DNA of 64,000 nt from Eudromia elegans (Eukaryota; Chordata; Aves; Tinamiformes; Tinamidae), in contig PTEX01000144.1 in NCBI GenBank assembly GCA_003342815.1, positions 1,805,937 to 1,869,936 on the forward strand, written 5' to 3'. The position numbers and the translations under genes were made by a program. The notes beneath the pieces are model-generated. The model searched no databases. It was given only the letters and a program-made list of their open reading frames with translations, and was not told the DNA's origin. Positions 13,091 through 26,631 of this stretch are shown in pieces (position 1 is the first letter of the stretch; the number at the start of each line of letters is the position of its first letter).

Positions 13091-13162
13091 TGTTTTACTT
13101 AGATAATGTTTGTGCAGCACTTTGAACATGTAAAGCACTATGTAAGTGCTCAGTATTATTCA
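13091..13162 (+). mobile_element. Ancient L2/MIR-type LINE-SINE 3' tail
   Basis: The order gataatgttt, gtgcagcactttgaa, gtaaagcactatgtaagtgc, agtattatt matches the conserved 3' tail shared by L2 LINEs and their MIR-type SINE partners (recalled from family knowledge: aatgtttgtaaagcgctttgaa ... ctatataagtgc ... tattatt). Only this tail is recognisable; the body upstream has decayed beyond what I can align. The family is very old in amniotes, so a still-legible tail in a bird is either a slowly decaying remnant or a retained sequence. Confidence 0.75.
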
Positions 13163-14319
13163 GCTCAATCCTCAGTCATTAATCAGCTAGAACTCCCAAT
13201 AGACTCTATTATTATTTTTCCCTGATGTAGTCTACTCTTATAAGATAATAAGAAATAATTTCAAAATGATAACTTGTACAGTACTGTTAGATTCATTAAA
13301 TTTTAACCTTAAAAGAGGGAAGCAAAATAATACGCTTACCTCCTCCTTGTTAAAAAAAGAATGGGAAAATGAGGGGGAGAAACAATTACTCTGAGGTGTT
13401 TTAACGTTATTATTAAAAATCCAGACTATATTTATAGGTCACAAGTTTAAATTCAGTCCAGATCACTAATAGCTGAAAATCATTACCAGATGAAAGTTAC
13501 TTAGTTGACTATACAAAAATATATTAGTGTTCTTAGCTTATAGAGAAATATGTGCGTTTAAAACCACCCCCATATTAAGTAGTATTTACCTCTGGACATG
13601 GCCTCAAGACTATGATTCCTAGCTCAAAGTACCTCAGTTTAAAACTGAAATAAAGAAATTCTGAATCAAAGCTTTCTAGCTAAAGCTGGTATAGAGTCTT
13701 GGAAGTTAAATACCACATAGACACTAAAACCAATTATCAAAAGTAAAGGAAAAATAAACAGACACACACACACAAAAACCACACAGAATTTATTCCTAAC
13801 TGAAAGCTAAGTGACTACAATTTCATTCCTGACATCCAGATTACTTATATTTAAATCAATGGTCAACATGCTGCAATCAGAGGAGGAGCAATAGAAAAAA
13901 AAAAAAAAAACTTGAAGAAAAGATTAAAATAGTATATGAGATTTGTTTGCAGTATCTGAAACAGCATACAATGCCTTATTTTCTCACATCTCAAAAAAAA
14001 TTGTCTTATGCAGATTAATTATCCATGTCTTTAGCAACATCTCTTCCCAGTAATGTCAATTATGGGGAGAGGCTTAGGAGCCTTTTATGATGGAGTCTTC
14101 CTTTGTGAAGAATTGAGTCTCAGAAACTTTTTCCAAGTGAAGCATGCATAGAACAAATTAAAAGAATGAATAGTAATAAATTAGCAACAGTCAAGATTTT
14201 TAAATGAGAAGGAATATAAAAGCATAGAAGTTTCAATTATGTATGCAATTCTTTACTTAAATTTCTCTCACTGATGGAGGAAGGAAAGGTTGTTCACAGG
14301 TTCGTGTGGGGATGTGTAC
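13163..14319. other. AT-rich non-coding stretch, no gene seen
   Basis: No coding frame or RNA gene is recognised. It contains a short CA run near 13760 and an A16 tract at 13895-13910. Confidence 0.6.
13895..13910. repeat. Poly-A tract (16)
   Basis: Sixteen uninterrupted A residues. Simple repeat. Confidence 0.85.
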
Positions 14320-15120
14320 TGCTTAATGCATTTGCATCTGAGAGAGTGAACAGAGTGAATGATGGGGTAACAAGGTTTGTTGATATTAGAGAGCTACCAA
14401 AAAATTAAATCTGACTCAAAAGAGCTGCAGGAGAATTTTACAGGATTCAGAGGCTGGCTGATAAAATGAAATTCATTGCTGCTAAGTGTGAGGTAATATA
14501 CACAATAAAACAGACATAACTGTGCCTAGACAAGGCTGAACTCTAAATCAATTATCACTCAAGAAAGAAAGTAAAATTTATGGTGAATAGTTCCTTCAAA
14601 ACATTGATTTTGGTGTTCAAAAATAAAAGAAAAGAAATGAAAAAAGGATCATTTGGCTTCTGTGCTCATGTTTTCAACTTGAGCATTTCTGCTCCTCTTC
14701 TGATGAAAAATGGACAGACTATGGGGAAAGCCTTATGAATAATAACAAATATAAGCAAAGGTTTCCAACATCTCCTGCAGAAAGAAGGAAGTATATGAAC
14801 TAGGTACTTAAAAATGTGACAGCTGTGTAACAGATATAGCCTAGGTTCATTTCATAAATAATGAGGTATACAAAAAGTAAATATAAATTTTTTTTTTCGA
14901 GATTTGTGTCAGGGGGCATCAAATGAAATAATCAACTACTGTTTTAAATCAAACAGAAGAAAACAGGTTTTCATATAATGTAATCAAATTGTAGCACTTA
15001 CTGCTTAGGATGTGCATGTTAGTAGTTGAGATGGGTTATAAAAGTAATTAGACAAATTCATGAGCAAAAAATGCATCAAGCTACTACATTTTAGTCTAGA
15101 TTATGGAGGAAGATCTGATT
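14320..15120 (+). mobile_element. Ancient CR1/L3-type LINE, RT palm to 3' region
   Basis: One frame near 14373 reads R-F-V-D-I-R-E-L, aligning with the CR1/L3 reverse-transcriptase motif K-F-A-D-D-T-K-L. In the same frame, around 14454-14500, it reads RLADKMKFIAAKCEVIY, aligning with the following MKFN..KCKV block. Further on, 14580-14610 resembles the 'gtggatagttc.. tgaaaac' segment. 14917-15070 follows the order of an L3-like 3' region: ggcatcaaatgaaataat, a tttaaatcaaacagaagaaa block, then attagacaaattcatga. The second catalytic Asp of the F-A-D-D motif is replaced and stops interrupt the frame, so the copy is dead. Divergence is high, consistent with an insertion far older than the CR1 at 41,430. 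Confidence 0.75.
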
Positions 15121-15476
15121 ATTTTGTTTGTTTCTTTCTTGCTCACATGAAATAAGCATCTTTTTGATAGCAATATATGTAGAAGTGTTGCAGCTTTACT
15201 TTAGAATAAATTTTTATCTTAGTTTTGGGACTAGTTGATGGAAGCTCAACTTGAAAGGGATGATACTTTGTTATAAGTTATAAAAACCCAAGTGCAAATC
15301 AAGTGTAGGCGGAGGGAGATCAAGGTTCAGACAGGTGCACTGAGCTGAGCTCAGTGATTCCACAGCCCTTGGAGAAGACTGCAAGACCTCATTTCCAGAA
15401 GTGTGCACTATCAACCACCGCTTGACTTCTCTTGACATCTGTTTTTACTGTGTGATTCACACATCAGTAGACATGG

Positions 15477-15498
15477 AAAAAAAAAAAAAAAAAAAAAA
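15477..15498. repeat. Poly-A tract (22) with GA-rich extension
   Basis: Twenty-two A residues, followed by an imperfect aaag-rich stretch to about 15520. Confidence 0.9.
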
Positions 15499-16151
15499 GA
15501 AAAAAGAAAGAAAAAGATGAATTTAAAGTAGTCCTATTTTTATTACAAAAAAAAAGGTGATGCTCAGGCTCCCTTCCTCCCAATTCTACATCATATACTA
15601 ATCTAAACTTGCCTCTCCTTCCTTGCTATTTGTAGATGTCAGTCCTCAGATTGCACTTGTAGCTGCGCTTCAGTGGTTTTAAAAACTGTTACTTTCATCT
15701 GTTGCCATTTCACATGGTCAGTCCTCAGTGGGAGATTATTTTATACTCCATTACCTTCAAGTTGAACTTTGGCTGAAGTAGAGCTATTATGAAACCTTAC
15801 TCAAAGTCACAAATTTTCCTATCATTTAAAGGAGCCTGAATGCATTTTTGCCTCCTTGCTTCTTTCTCTGGGCATGCCGGTTTATATGACCTTAGACTCT
15901 CACAATCCATAATGACATTGCAGTTAAAATGAAAACCTATTTCTTTTAAAATTGGATTCATTTGAACTACTTCTGCAACTACTTCAGATAACAGTATGAC
16001 CTAACAATTTCAGCTTGATTTTAAGAGTTATTTTAAAGTAAGTTTATCTGATTAAAATTGTTTAAAGCCACCAGGATTTGAGCTTTTAGCCTGGTAATTT
16101 AACAAGTCATAAAATGTTCTATTCTTCAAAGACAAGCTGCAGAATGATTCC

Positions 16152-16153
<2 letters not shown>

Positions 16154-16183
<30 letters not shown>
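16154..16183. repeat. Poly-T tract (30)
   Basis: Thirty uninterrupted T residues, the longest mononucleotide run in the window. No element is recognised on the complementary strand beside it. Confidence 0.9.
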
Positions 16184-16644
16184 CAAAAAGATACAGTATT
16201 GAATTTGAAATAAGAAACTTATGTAGTGTGGAAAGGCGTGTTTTAAAAAGTTCACCTACTTACTATCAGGCTTTATAAAAGTCATTTACACTTTGAAGTC
16301 TGCTAAAACTTAGTAGAACTAGAATCCCAATAGTCATGAAGACCAGAGGTATCATATTTAAATATTATTTTACTATAATTACATCTTTCAGCTGGCATTT
16401 GAGAAAAAAATGTAAAGAATTGAAAGAAATTTTGATATGAATCAATATTATTGTGTAATTTTCTGATGGCTGCAGAACTAAAGCCCGATCAAAGTAAATA
16501 ATGTAGCCTTATTTAGCACCTTCTCTTCACTGGAGCTGTCTGAATGAGTGTCTCCATATTTTCCTCTCTAGCATCATCACATACAGCAGTGTGTTACCAC
16601 ATACACAGTGTATAAGAAAATACACTGGTCACCAGTGCACCTAA

Positions 16645-16710
16645 TCATAGAATCCTTAAGGCTGGAAGGGATTTCTAGAGATCATCTAGTCCAAACCTCC
16701 TGCACATGCA
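16645..16710 (-). mobile_element. CR1 LINE, 3'-end fragment
   Basis: The segment tcatagaatccttaaggctg, followed by gaaggga and gagatcatctagtccaaacc, is the reverse complement of a CR1 3' terminus. Only about 65 bp remain before the match is lost near a TC microsatellite, so this is a short 5'-truncated copy. Confidence 0.9.
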
Positions 16711-18111
16711 GAGCCAATCATCATATCTTCAACACTGTTATCTCTCTCTCGCTCTCTTTTTTTTTTTATTAGTAATATCTTCAAATCAGCAAAAGAATTA
16801 CATTTTTTACTCATTAGTTCTTTTCATGTTTATCTGTATATCACATTCATGGAGTTCACTTCACATTTTTTGTTACCTTGATCTATTTCAGCTTAAATCA
16901 GATTAAGTCAGAACTGGATGATGCACTGAGTTCATCAGAAATTCCTGACACCTTGGCTATGTTTAGACTTCGCTTAAAGGTAGGACATGGCATGCCCACC
17001 ATTGCCTGTATCTCATCCAAGCAGGAACACAGAGACAGCTGACAGTCTATCTATACATGTCTGCAGGTATCCAAACTATCAGGTACTGTACTAATGGAAT
17101 AATATGCCGCTGGAAAGACTTGGGGTTTTCTTGAGTTCCACAAACTTCATATTCATTCTCTGGAATGATAGGGAAGATAGATGAGGATACCTCTTTTTAA
17201 GCTAACTCAATAGCATAAAAATGAACGTGGTCATCAGCATGCATAGTAAAGCAACTTCTTTTCTTTTAATATTTTCAAATAAGTTCTCAAATAACAATGG
17301 CAAATTCAGATTGTTCCATGATTAGACAAAGCCAAAAAGCTCAGGATATTGTATGTTTAAACTTTGATTTTTCAGAAATGACCATTACAAACATACAGAC
17401 ATATATATGTGAGGAGGCAATAAAAATAATGTAGCTTTTGTTAAAAAGATAAATCTGAGCCTGGTTGAAGTGTAAGATTAATTTGCTTTTCTCTTTACTA
17501 TTACTGTCGCAAAAAATGTGCCTCCTTGCCTTCTGTGTGGAAGCTTTTAGATTTGTAAAACTGAAACACATAGAGCCTAATTTACTAAGAATATTCTACT
17601 TAGAAATCACAGCACAGACAGAGGACTTGACATACACATCAACCTGGCATCTGTCTTCATCTTCTATTTAATGAACCCAGCAGTTTCCCTTATATTTCAT
17701 TCTGATTTTAATATGTGAGTCTATAGAGGCCACATAGAATATAATCTACTAGAAATGGTGGATGGGGTACTTAAGAGCCACACACAGTTATTTTCAAAAG
17801 CCAACTTATTTCCAAAAGGTCAACACTTGGAGAGTATTCAGAATTTCTGTGTAGATAAATCAAGTCATCCCAGAGGAGCTAGTGAAAGAAACAAATGTTT
17901 TCTTGCAGCAAAAACTTAATGCAACATTATTCACTGTCCTTGTTAATCAGGGAAATTTATAGCACAGCACTATGCCGTTATTTCTTTCAAAAAGTTTTTT
18001 AAAGTAATCTTTTTAAATTATATACTACTCTTTTCTATATTTCCTTAAAACTTTTTGCAGAGTTTTGGATATATTCAGTGCCACTATTTATTTGCGCAGC
18101 TGCATGATTAA

Positions 18112-18141
18112 GGTCACATGGTCACAACTGGACATGTGACC
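18112..18141. repeat. 9-bp perfect inverted repeat
   Basis: ggtcacatg at 18112-18120 and catgtgacc at 18133-18141 are exact reverse complements separated by 12 bases. It is a small hairpin of unknown meaning. Confidence 0.8.
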
Positions 18142-19463
18142 ATCACAGGGAAGTTCATGGTGTCCTTCCATACTAGTCACCCCTGCAGGCCCCACTAACA
18201 GATCCTTGCCATTTGTGCTCAATACAAACACAAGAGTTCAGGACTCAACTGTAGGTACTAGTGACCTTAAAGGTATATAACTCCACACACATGATACCAC
18301 TGCACAAAACCCTTCATCATTCTGAGGTAACTGGCTTATTTTCTGCTTAGTAAAATGGAGGTCCTGGTGTTTTCCAGATGTGCTTCGAAGATCAATAACA
18401 TCTATCATACACTCAGATGGCAACCCTGTATGAAACTGGGACAAAAAGTTCTGACTTTTCCTTCTTTGATTAATCAGTAACTGTCAGTCAGTCAAAGCCA
18501 ATCTCATTAACGACATTCATAAATAATGCTCAAGTGAAATGAAGAACAAACACCTTCTAGCAAAACAGATAAATAACACTTCAAAGCTATTATTATAAGA
18601 GTGTAGCCAAGAAAAAAAAAGGAAATTTCTTGATTTTAAAAAAGTAATCTTTACAAATGTAGGATATTACATTTGAGACAAGATAATCTGAAATAACACT
18701 GCATATCCTTGAGAAGCCATAATATTTGAAAAAGACCATATCATAATGGCAGAGCTTAACTTAAGAGCAGAGAATTGTCAACCAGGAAAATGATAGTCAC
18801 TTTGCTTTACGCTGCTATTAGGTGGACATCCATGCTACAGAAAGATATTGTTTAATGACAATCATAATCTCCTGCTTAGCAAGGCACTCTAACCAGGACA
18901 ACCTGTGTGCTTGAGACTGTGTGTAGAGAAGACTGAAAGACCAAAGTTATCACGAGGACATTGAAAGGCCTGATTAAAAAAAAAAAAAACACCAACCTTG
19001 AAATGCATGTATGAAGAAAGATTAAGGTAAGATAAGTGCATGGCAGCTGTTAAGGATAAGTGTACTTGTTTATTAATTAATTTTTGAAGAGGATTAAGGC
19101 TATAAGAAAAGTTTTGAAAATGTAGATTTTACATTAAAAAACAGTGAGCAGACACATTACAGCATCTACAATACAAACTCTTATGACTGACAGTTTACTG
19201 GCTACTCAAATGCCATTATAACCTTTAGTATCTAAATTTTACTCTATTTTTAAGTTACTGTTTTCTGTCAGCATCTGAACTTCAAGAAAAAAAATTAAGA
19301 AAAACAATCCAATAAGAAATACCTCTTCATATGTTTTCCACAGCCTGTAATGTGAATACAGTGTACCAGAATGCTTAAACAACAACATAGAGCTAACACA
19401 GAGCAAACAACATCTAGCAAAGAAACACTTAAATTTAAGTTTTGTGAGTTTGGTGGTTTGGGG

Positions 19464-19527
19464 TTTTTTTTTTTTTTTTTTGGTGGAGGAATCATTTTGT
19501 TGTTTGTTTGTTAGTTTGTTTGTTTTG
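19464..19527. repeat. T18 tract followed by (TTTG)n
   Basis: Eighteen T residues at 19464-19481, then a short spacer, then imperfect gttt units to about 19527. Low-complexity DNA. Confidence 0.85.
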
Positions 19528-21471
19528 GGAGGGAGGAATCCAGGGAATTTGGGGCACATCAAGGAATTATTCTCTGTGGGCTAAATCCCATGAACTCTGT
19601 GGCATTATTTCAGCTGGTCTTCATGTGCTTGCTGTCAGTCTTGGTTAGTGTGGAATAGCCTTAGAATAGCATAAAGGCTAGTACTGAAGCAGAGCACCAT
19701 TGAAACAGAAGCAGCATGAGAAATACTGTCATTCCTAGGTCGGCAAATATTAGCAGTTGATCCTGAACTAGTATGGATTTCTATCAAGATATCTTAGCTG
19801 AAAATGTAGTTTTAATACTGCATTACACTCAGGAAGATGAAACAGTTGAATGCAGGTATGCTGGTTGGTCCTTTGGGCAGCAACATTGCTTTACAGATAT
19901 ATCATGGCATCTACAATAGCAACAGTCCTCTCCTATACCGAAGATTAAACTGGTTTTGTATCAACAATATTACTGTGGCAACTGTAGCCTTTTATTAAAC
20001 ACAGCTTACTGCAAATCATCTACAAGGTAAAAATGGTCAACTCTAACCTGGTAATAGAGTACTCTACAAATCCATTTCATGACTGCAGTCAAAGAGCCTC
20101 CACCAAAAATAGAAGGGATATTACCTTCCTGGATATTGCTCTATTTCCTGCCTGTGGCTATACAGAATGTCACTACCTACTTTAATGTATGGCTGCAGTG
20201 AGTTCTATTTTTAAAAAGTACTGAGATAAAAATGAATAGAGCTATTTTCTTTCAGTCAGTACTAGTTAATTGGCAAGTGATATTTTGGACTTCAGGGAAA
20301 GTGCATGTCTTGACACTTTGCCTGAACTACAAGTCATTCATTAATTCTATAATATCTGCTTTCACCTTACTTGGCAAGCAAAACTTTGATAAAAGCCAGC
20401 CACTACTTCTCTGTTTCTCTTATGCTGTATTACATAAAGAGACATCATAATGCATGGAATCTGCTGTTTCACTAGTAGTAGAAGGTTGCAGCATTAAAAT
20501 TTAATATTCGTCTTATAACAATCGTCCATGATAAAATCTGTTCACAATCCTCTCACTTTTCATTTGTTCTTTAACAGAAAAGATAAAACTCTTAAAAGGA
20601 GTGTGATCAGCCAAATGATTAGTATATACTAATTTTAACAAATTGTATAACAGTCTCCAAAATATGCTTACTTTTGAGAGCATTTTGACAGTTTTATTTG
20701 GATCATAAAAAAATCTTCTTCACTTAAAAAACATTATATTATTCCTACTATAATAAAATACGACTAGAGTTATATGATTCTTAAAAGAAAAGTATGGAAA
20801 AGAGTATTCTACAAAAAAAGCAAATGAAACTTGAAGCATAATCATATTCCTGGCCCATCTTACATAGATTTGAAATGCCCTTATCATAAATGCAAATCAA
20901 TGGGTTAAATTTTCTGAATTTCTTTTGTTCATCAGGAGAAAGTGTTCATCAGGAGGGTGTAGAAGACTTGCATATCCCAAGAGTTTCATAGCCTGTGCAT
21001 TACAAAATCATCCTTGGTCCTGTGAATGAAGCGAGCCCAGCACCTGCGCAAAGCAGCACAAATTACTCTTTTTATCCATACAGATTTGAGATACAGGAGT
21101 AAAGAGGAAGAGACAAGGAAAAGGAAATAAACAACATGTTTTATATTCCCTGCTCTGCATGAAGAGTAAGGAAATGAGATTAATTTGAAGTCAGTTGTGA
21201 TAAAAAAATAAAAAATGCCTATATCAGCATCCTGTCTGCTTTTTACTTGAGCCCAAAGTATTAACTCCTCACTCCTCTTCACAGGTAATTCCTGAAAGTC
21301 ATCTCAACTTTATTAACTTGTTCTTCTTTGCCATCTCAGCAGCTCCTGTAAGAGTATCCAGTAAGCATCTGTGCATAGACAGAGCAGGGCTTGCTACTGC
21401 TACTGCTACTGCTGACTTCTCTCTCTCTATCCAGTCTAAGTAGTCTAGGAAGAACCTGTATTAAGGGCTGA

Positions 21472-21506
21472 CAGATTTATGCAGATTTATGCAGATTTAT
21501 GCAGAT
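21472..21506. repeat. 10-bp tandem repeat, about 3.5 copies
   Basis: The unit cagatttatg repeats in tandem without change and ends in a partial copy. It is a minisatellite-like local duplication. Confidence 0.9.
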
Positions 21507-24500
21507 AAAAGCATGTGAAAGTGAGGAAGGAAGGGGATATAGGATTATGGTCTCACTTTGGAGACATGAGATTCAGCAGGGAAGCAGGAAGGACAGTAAG
21601 TAGGAAACATGGTCCTCATGCTTAGAGAAGCAAGGCACATGAGAAGATACTGAGAAGCTCCTGTATGCAATCAGAGTCCAGCTATTTTTGTGGAGTAATT
21701 TGCCTAGAATTCCTCCTCTTCATCCTGTGTACATTTATAGCTTCATCTAAAACCTTTTTACTTAATTAAGTTGAAAAATTGGCATAAATTGGAAATAGTA
21801 GCATGTCACTGGTGGCCTATTCAGGTATACAACTGCTCTGGTTCATGGGTTCACTGCTCCTTCAAGTTTTATTGTTACCATGTCCTTAAATCATACTTAC
21901 CTCAAGTTAGGAAATACCAATATTTAGCATGCAAAATAGACATCACAGTGACAAATCTTCATAAAAGATAGAATGGGAAAAATGTATATCCATTCAACTT
22001 AATCCAATGTTGCATCAGAAAATCTTTCTTTCTGCAATTTCTTGGACTTACTTTCTCACTCTCTCACTTAGCTCTACAGAGTTCAGGTTCAGATCCAATG
22101 TATTTTCTCTCTTTTGGTGCACTATGTTGGTTTTTATAGTCAGACTTTCCCTTGAAGACTTCCAGGGTATCTGGGTTAATTTCATATTTCATTCTCAAAA
22201 TTGATTTTACTTTCTCTCTCAGTAGGAAGCAATCTGGCCAACCTCTTATTAGGACAAAGGTTCTCCCTCTTCCATAGGTAAGTAAAGCTCCCTTTGTTGT
22301 ACTGTTTGTTATCACCTGGTGGTTAATGGGGTAGTAATATAAACAACTTCTGTTAAAAATAAATGTAAAATTCTGACCTCTCTCTTCCTCTTTCAGCAAC
22401 TATTTGGCTTTCTTCAGTGGGGAATGATCAGTTCATTGAACGTTATATTCTGCACATTTTTCTTCCTGTACATGAAAAACATACATGAAAGAAACATCTG
22501 CAGCCATACTTTATGCTGCTTATAACTGTTTACGATTGAGACAAGCCAAACAGAAGTCAAATTTGGGGAGGTTAAAAGCTCTTTGGAAATATTTGATCTC
22601 CAACATCTCCCTTGTAGGTGAAAAAGTGGTTCACATCTGCACTTTAAATGGAAAATTGAATAATCAGAGGCATGCTCTTAGTGTTGACTAAACTGAGGTT
22701 GACTGATCAGTTATCGTAGAATCAGGCTCTTGACTGGCAAACCGTTGTTGTGATACAATGTGAAAGCTTCAAAGATCTTATTTTTGTGTTTGAGTCAGAA
22801 GTGACTTTTCTTTGTAATGCTTAGATCTAGTACAGAAAATAAATGCAAGATATAGAAAAAGCTTTTTTTAAAAAAAGAAAAAGTTTGTTTTAAGACCTTC
22901 AACTTGTCTTAGATATGTTGAGATAAAGATGAATTAATATGCTTCTTCTGGAAGAAATGATGGTGAAAGTTATCTGAAAATAGAAAAGTTAAAAGAAAGA
23001 TAGTAGATGTCTAAATTCTACTCCAAGATATCAGCTCTGTCTCCTTCAGAATTAGAATTTATGGGGACTAAAATCCTCATTCTCACAAAATTAGACAAGG
23101 GTGTGAAAAACTAAAAATTTTGTAGTAATGTGTTTTATAGTGATGTGTGTATTTGTAGTAATGTGTAGTAGTGAAGATTTCTAAGTGAGAATGAGAAAAG
23201 AGAAGTGAGGCATTACCCAAAGTTAAAATGTGTACAGTTTAACTAGACATCATTAAAAGACTTTTTCTTTCAAAGTTTCATGGAAGAAAAGGGTTATAGG
23301 AAGAAAGAGAGAGAGAATAGATAATATAGGTAAAAAGAAAAGTAATCTATTGCTTCTTTTTTCTAAAAAAAAAAATCTAAAAAAAATATTGCTTCTTTTT
23401 TTCAATAAACATTTTTGGCAAAATGTTTTTGTTCAGTCTTCTTACATCAAGTTATGAAAACAAAGTTACTATTTCATTAAGACTGACAGTGAAAGAACTT
23501 ATATCCTACAGCATTTATTGCATGTATATATATGTAGCTCAAGGAGGAAACCAGAAAGAGCTTTTCCTGTGAACATTTCAGAATAGTTTTAGATTTTGAT
23601 TTGTGCAGCTAGTATGTGCTGAACAATGATCATCGAAAAAGTTCTTTTTCTGTCACATTTACTAAATTTAGCATAGCTAAACAGAATTAATTTATTTCAT
23701 GAAAATTCATGAATATCAACCTTAGCAAATACCAGAAAAAAAAGGCATGACAAATTCAGACAAATGGATAATAATTTTTTTTCTTCTAACTCAAATAAAA
23801 CAGGAAATAAATATAATATTCACTGTGCTTCTTGCCTACAGTACTAAATTGATGGATAAAATATTAAAAAACAATGTGCAGCATTGGCCATCTCAAATGA
23901 AGCCAATGATGAACCTACACTGAAGTAGTGGGGTAACTTATTACCAGGTAAAAAACTCCTCACTCTAAGAGATTTACATACTGAAAATATTGAGTGCATT
24001 GAATCTGCATTTCACTATAATTATTTAGTAGGCTTGTTGTTCAGATGACTGGATAATTTAAGAGATTAGCAGGTCATTTGTAACCATGGAAATCATGTTG
24101 TCTGCATATCTAATAGACTAATTTCCACATGAAGCAAGGCAATAGTTTTGTTTATTTACTTGCTTGTTAAATGTTATTTTGAACTACCTTGTTTTCCTCA
24201 GGGAAACTGTCACTCAGTTTCTGAAGAGAAAAATGAAAAGTCAAGCCAAGACCTTACACAACTACAATAAATGCATGATTTCCTGTATTTTCAATACATA
24301 TATACTTGATCTCATTGCTGTGTCTACACTGTTTTATGATTCTTGTCTTTTACATTTTAAGCAGGAATTTCAAGTGTCAAAGGGTTACACAGTTTAAGAA
24401 AATCTGTAGGTTTTCAGTATTCCCTGTTACAAGCCTTCATGCTTAAGCGTATGAAAAAATAGGAGCAGTTTAATGGCAATTCCAATTCTCTGAATAACTG

Positions 24501-26429
24501 ATTACATATGTATATCTTTTATTCGATTCCATCTCTGATGTAAACTAATTTAAATCGTCTGCATTTCAGAATATCAGTGTATGAAACTTAGGAAGTTTTT
24601 GGATTATTCCATATCAATAAATGTGGAGTAGTATTGTCAAGCTCTTGGTTACTCCTGTAAAGTAAGAACAGTGCTGGTGTCAAGGATAGGGAATATAATG
24701 TACAAATTTCTTATTTTCATTTCTTTATTGCACTAAAGCAATCTCACAATTAAGAGGTCTGGCATCTCACTGCCTTTGCCTTCTTTGATTATTGATATAC
24801 ATTAAGATTCAAAGGACTTTGTTTTCTCATTAGAAATGTATGGCAGGTCTCTATGATGGGTAACAGATATGTCTTTAAAGGTCACTCAAAACAGACACAC
24901 AAGGTAATTCACCTACCTCTGAAGTGGTTTTTTCCACTCTCCTATCTCCATCATCTTCTTAATTTCCCATCAAAGCTTTTCTACAAATTTCCAACATTTC
25001 CCAGCAGATTTAACACACGTCATATTATATTTCTTCTCTCTACATACTTTTTTTTTTCATTTTTTTTCCATAATACTTGCTTAATTTGAAGTTCATGTCA
25101 TGGCCAGTTGACAGCCAGCTGTCTTCATCTTCACTGATTTCAAAGCTGTCTACAAGCCTATCATCAATCATTTGTTAAAATAATCTTTCTCTGTTGATGT
25201 CTTAATTATTTTAATAGACAAATTACATAGCAATGTGATGCTGAAATATTAAAAGAAAAATGAAAAATAAATGAAAATTAACTAAGAAATATTTTCCAAA
25301 ATTTGTTTCCAACACTTTCCTGGCTTTATAAGCACTTGGGAAAAGAAATAGGAACTGAAAGAAATAGTAAATAAATACTAAGTTTTAATAACATAGAAAT
25401 AATATAAAAATTAACATTTCCATACAATCATTTCCATACAATCCCCTTTTCTAAGCAGTAACTCTTAAACAAATTAATTTATAATAATCACCTACTTCCC
25501 CATCAAAATATGTATTTAATAAGGAATAAACATCACTTTGTGTGGATGTTCAACAATATGAAAAGTTTCTTAAGGACAGTAATTCATTTCTCAGTAGAAT
25601 CTCAAAAAAGCAACTGGACATATTTTCATTTTTGTTGTAGCTGTTTTGCACTATTTTTTTTCTTCTAATACACAGCCCAATGATACCAGCTGAGATCCTA
25701 CCAGCAAAATATATTGCAATGAATGCAATGACAAGCAAAATAATAACAACAGCATTGATCTTCCTGTCTCAAGTAAATTACATTGAGGAAAAATTGCTCA
25801 GTGTGTCCATGATAGTAATGAAACTCACTTTTATAAACAATACTAAACTGTACCCATGAACTTTAGTTAAGCAAATAGTAGTTTAGAATAAATTTCATTG
25901 CACTTTTGGAAAGCGATTCATCTTTCAGTAGACTTTCTCTTATGGAAGGAATGATTTTTTCTGTCTATCTCTTTCTACAGTTTAAAAGGGAGTTTAAACA
26001 ACTAAATTAGTCCACATGGATAAGAAAGGAATCAGCTAAGTAATCTAACATGAAAGATTAGCAGTATAGGCAGCTACATTTGAGATATCCAGACTCCTTT
26101 TACATTCAGTGGAGATCTATGACAATTAGACTGATGCAATTTGGTGACCTACAGCGGTCAAACAAGAGATGATACATGAACTGATCTTTCTATTGAGTTT
26201 AGAGGGAGTTTAGATAACAAGTTCAGATAGAGGTATCTAAAGCTGGCTGAGATGATTCCTTTCCCCAACTTTGGTAATCTTGCAATGATCAAAATGATGC
26301 GATGTGATCATCACATTTTTTGCTATTTCTAAAGTTACAAAACACAGCTGTGACTTGTCTAGCAACATACATGGCATCATGCCTGAGCCATGTAGGAAAA
26401 CTGATTTTTTTAATCCTGCCACGGGGAGT

Positions 26430-26631
26430 TCTGGAGAAAAGAGGTGAAACGGACAGGGTCATTGAGATTTCTCAGTGAGGTTGTTCAGACTGTGTCCTTG
26501 GAAGTATTCAAAGCCTAGCTCAACAAAGCCCTGAGAAATCTTGTCTGATTGTATAGCTGACTCTGCCTTAAGCAAGATTAGAGACATCATGAGGTCCCTT
26601 GCAGCCCAAGTCACATTGTGATATGATGAAA
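26430..26631 (+). mobile_element. CR1 LINE, 3' untranslated end (old)
   Basis: The plus strand follows the CR1 3' end in order: ctcagtgaggttgttcag, a ccttggaagtattcaaagcc block, a caacaaagccctgag block, a catgaggtcccttgcagccc block, and a terminal cattgtgatatgatga that is a mutated version of the octamer repeat at the CR1 terminus. Many substitutions separate it from the youngest CR1 in this window, so it is an older subfamily or insertion. No coding capacity remains. Confidence 0.85.

Larger units (their letters stand above)
15121..16644. other. AT-rich non-coding stretch, no gene seen
   Basis: No gene recognised. It contains the 19-base near-palindrome cactgagctgagctcagtg at 15338-15356, an A22 tract at 15477-15498 and a T30 tract at 16154-16183. 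Confidence 0.6.
16711..26429. other. AT-rich non-coding stretch, no gene seen
   Basis: No gene is recognised over nearly 10 kb. Open frames reach about 111 codons (22064-22399, minus) without any known motif. Simple repeats lie at 16740-16760 (TC), 19464-19527 and 21472-21506. Two copies of 'attgctteleven-like' AT-rich text do not exist beyond a short local repeat of attgcttctttttt near 23350 and 23390. Confidence 0.55.

Noticed and set aside
15338-15356. Short palindrome cactgagctgagctcagtg
   Set aside because: Eight-base arms are expected by chance in 64 kb, and nothing around it suggests a binding site or RNA gene.
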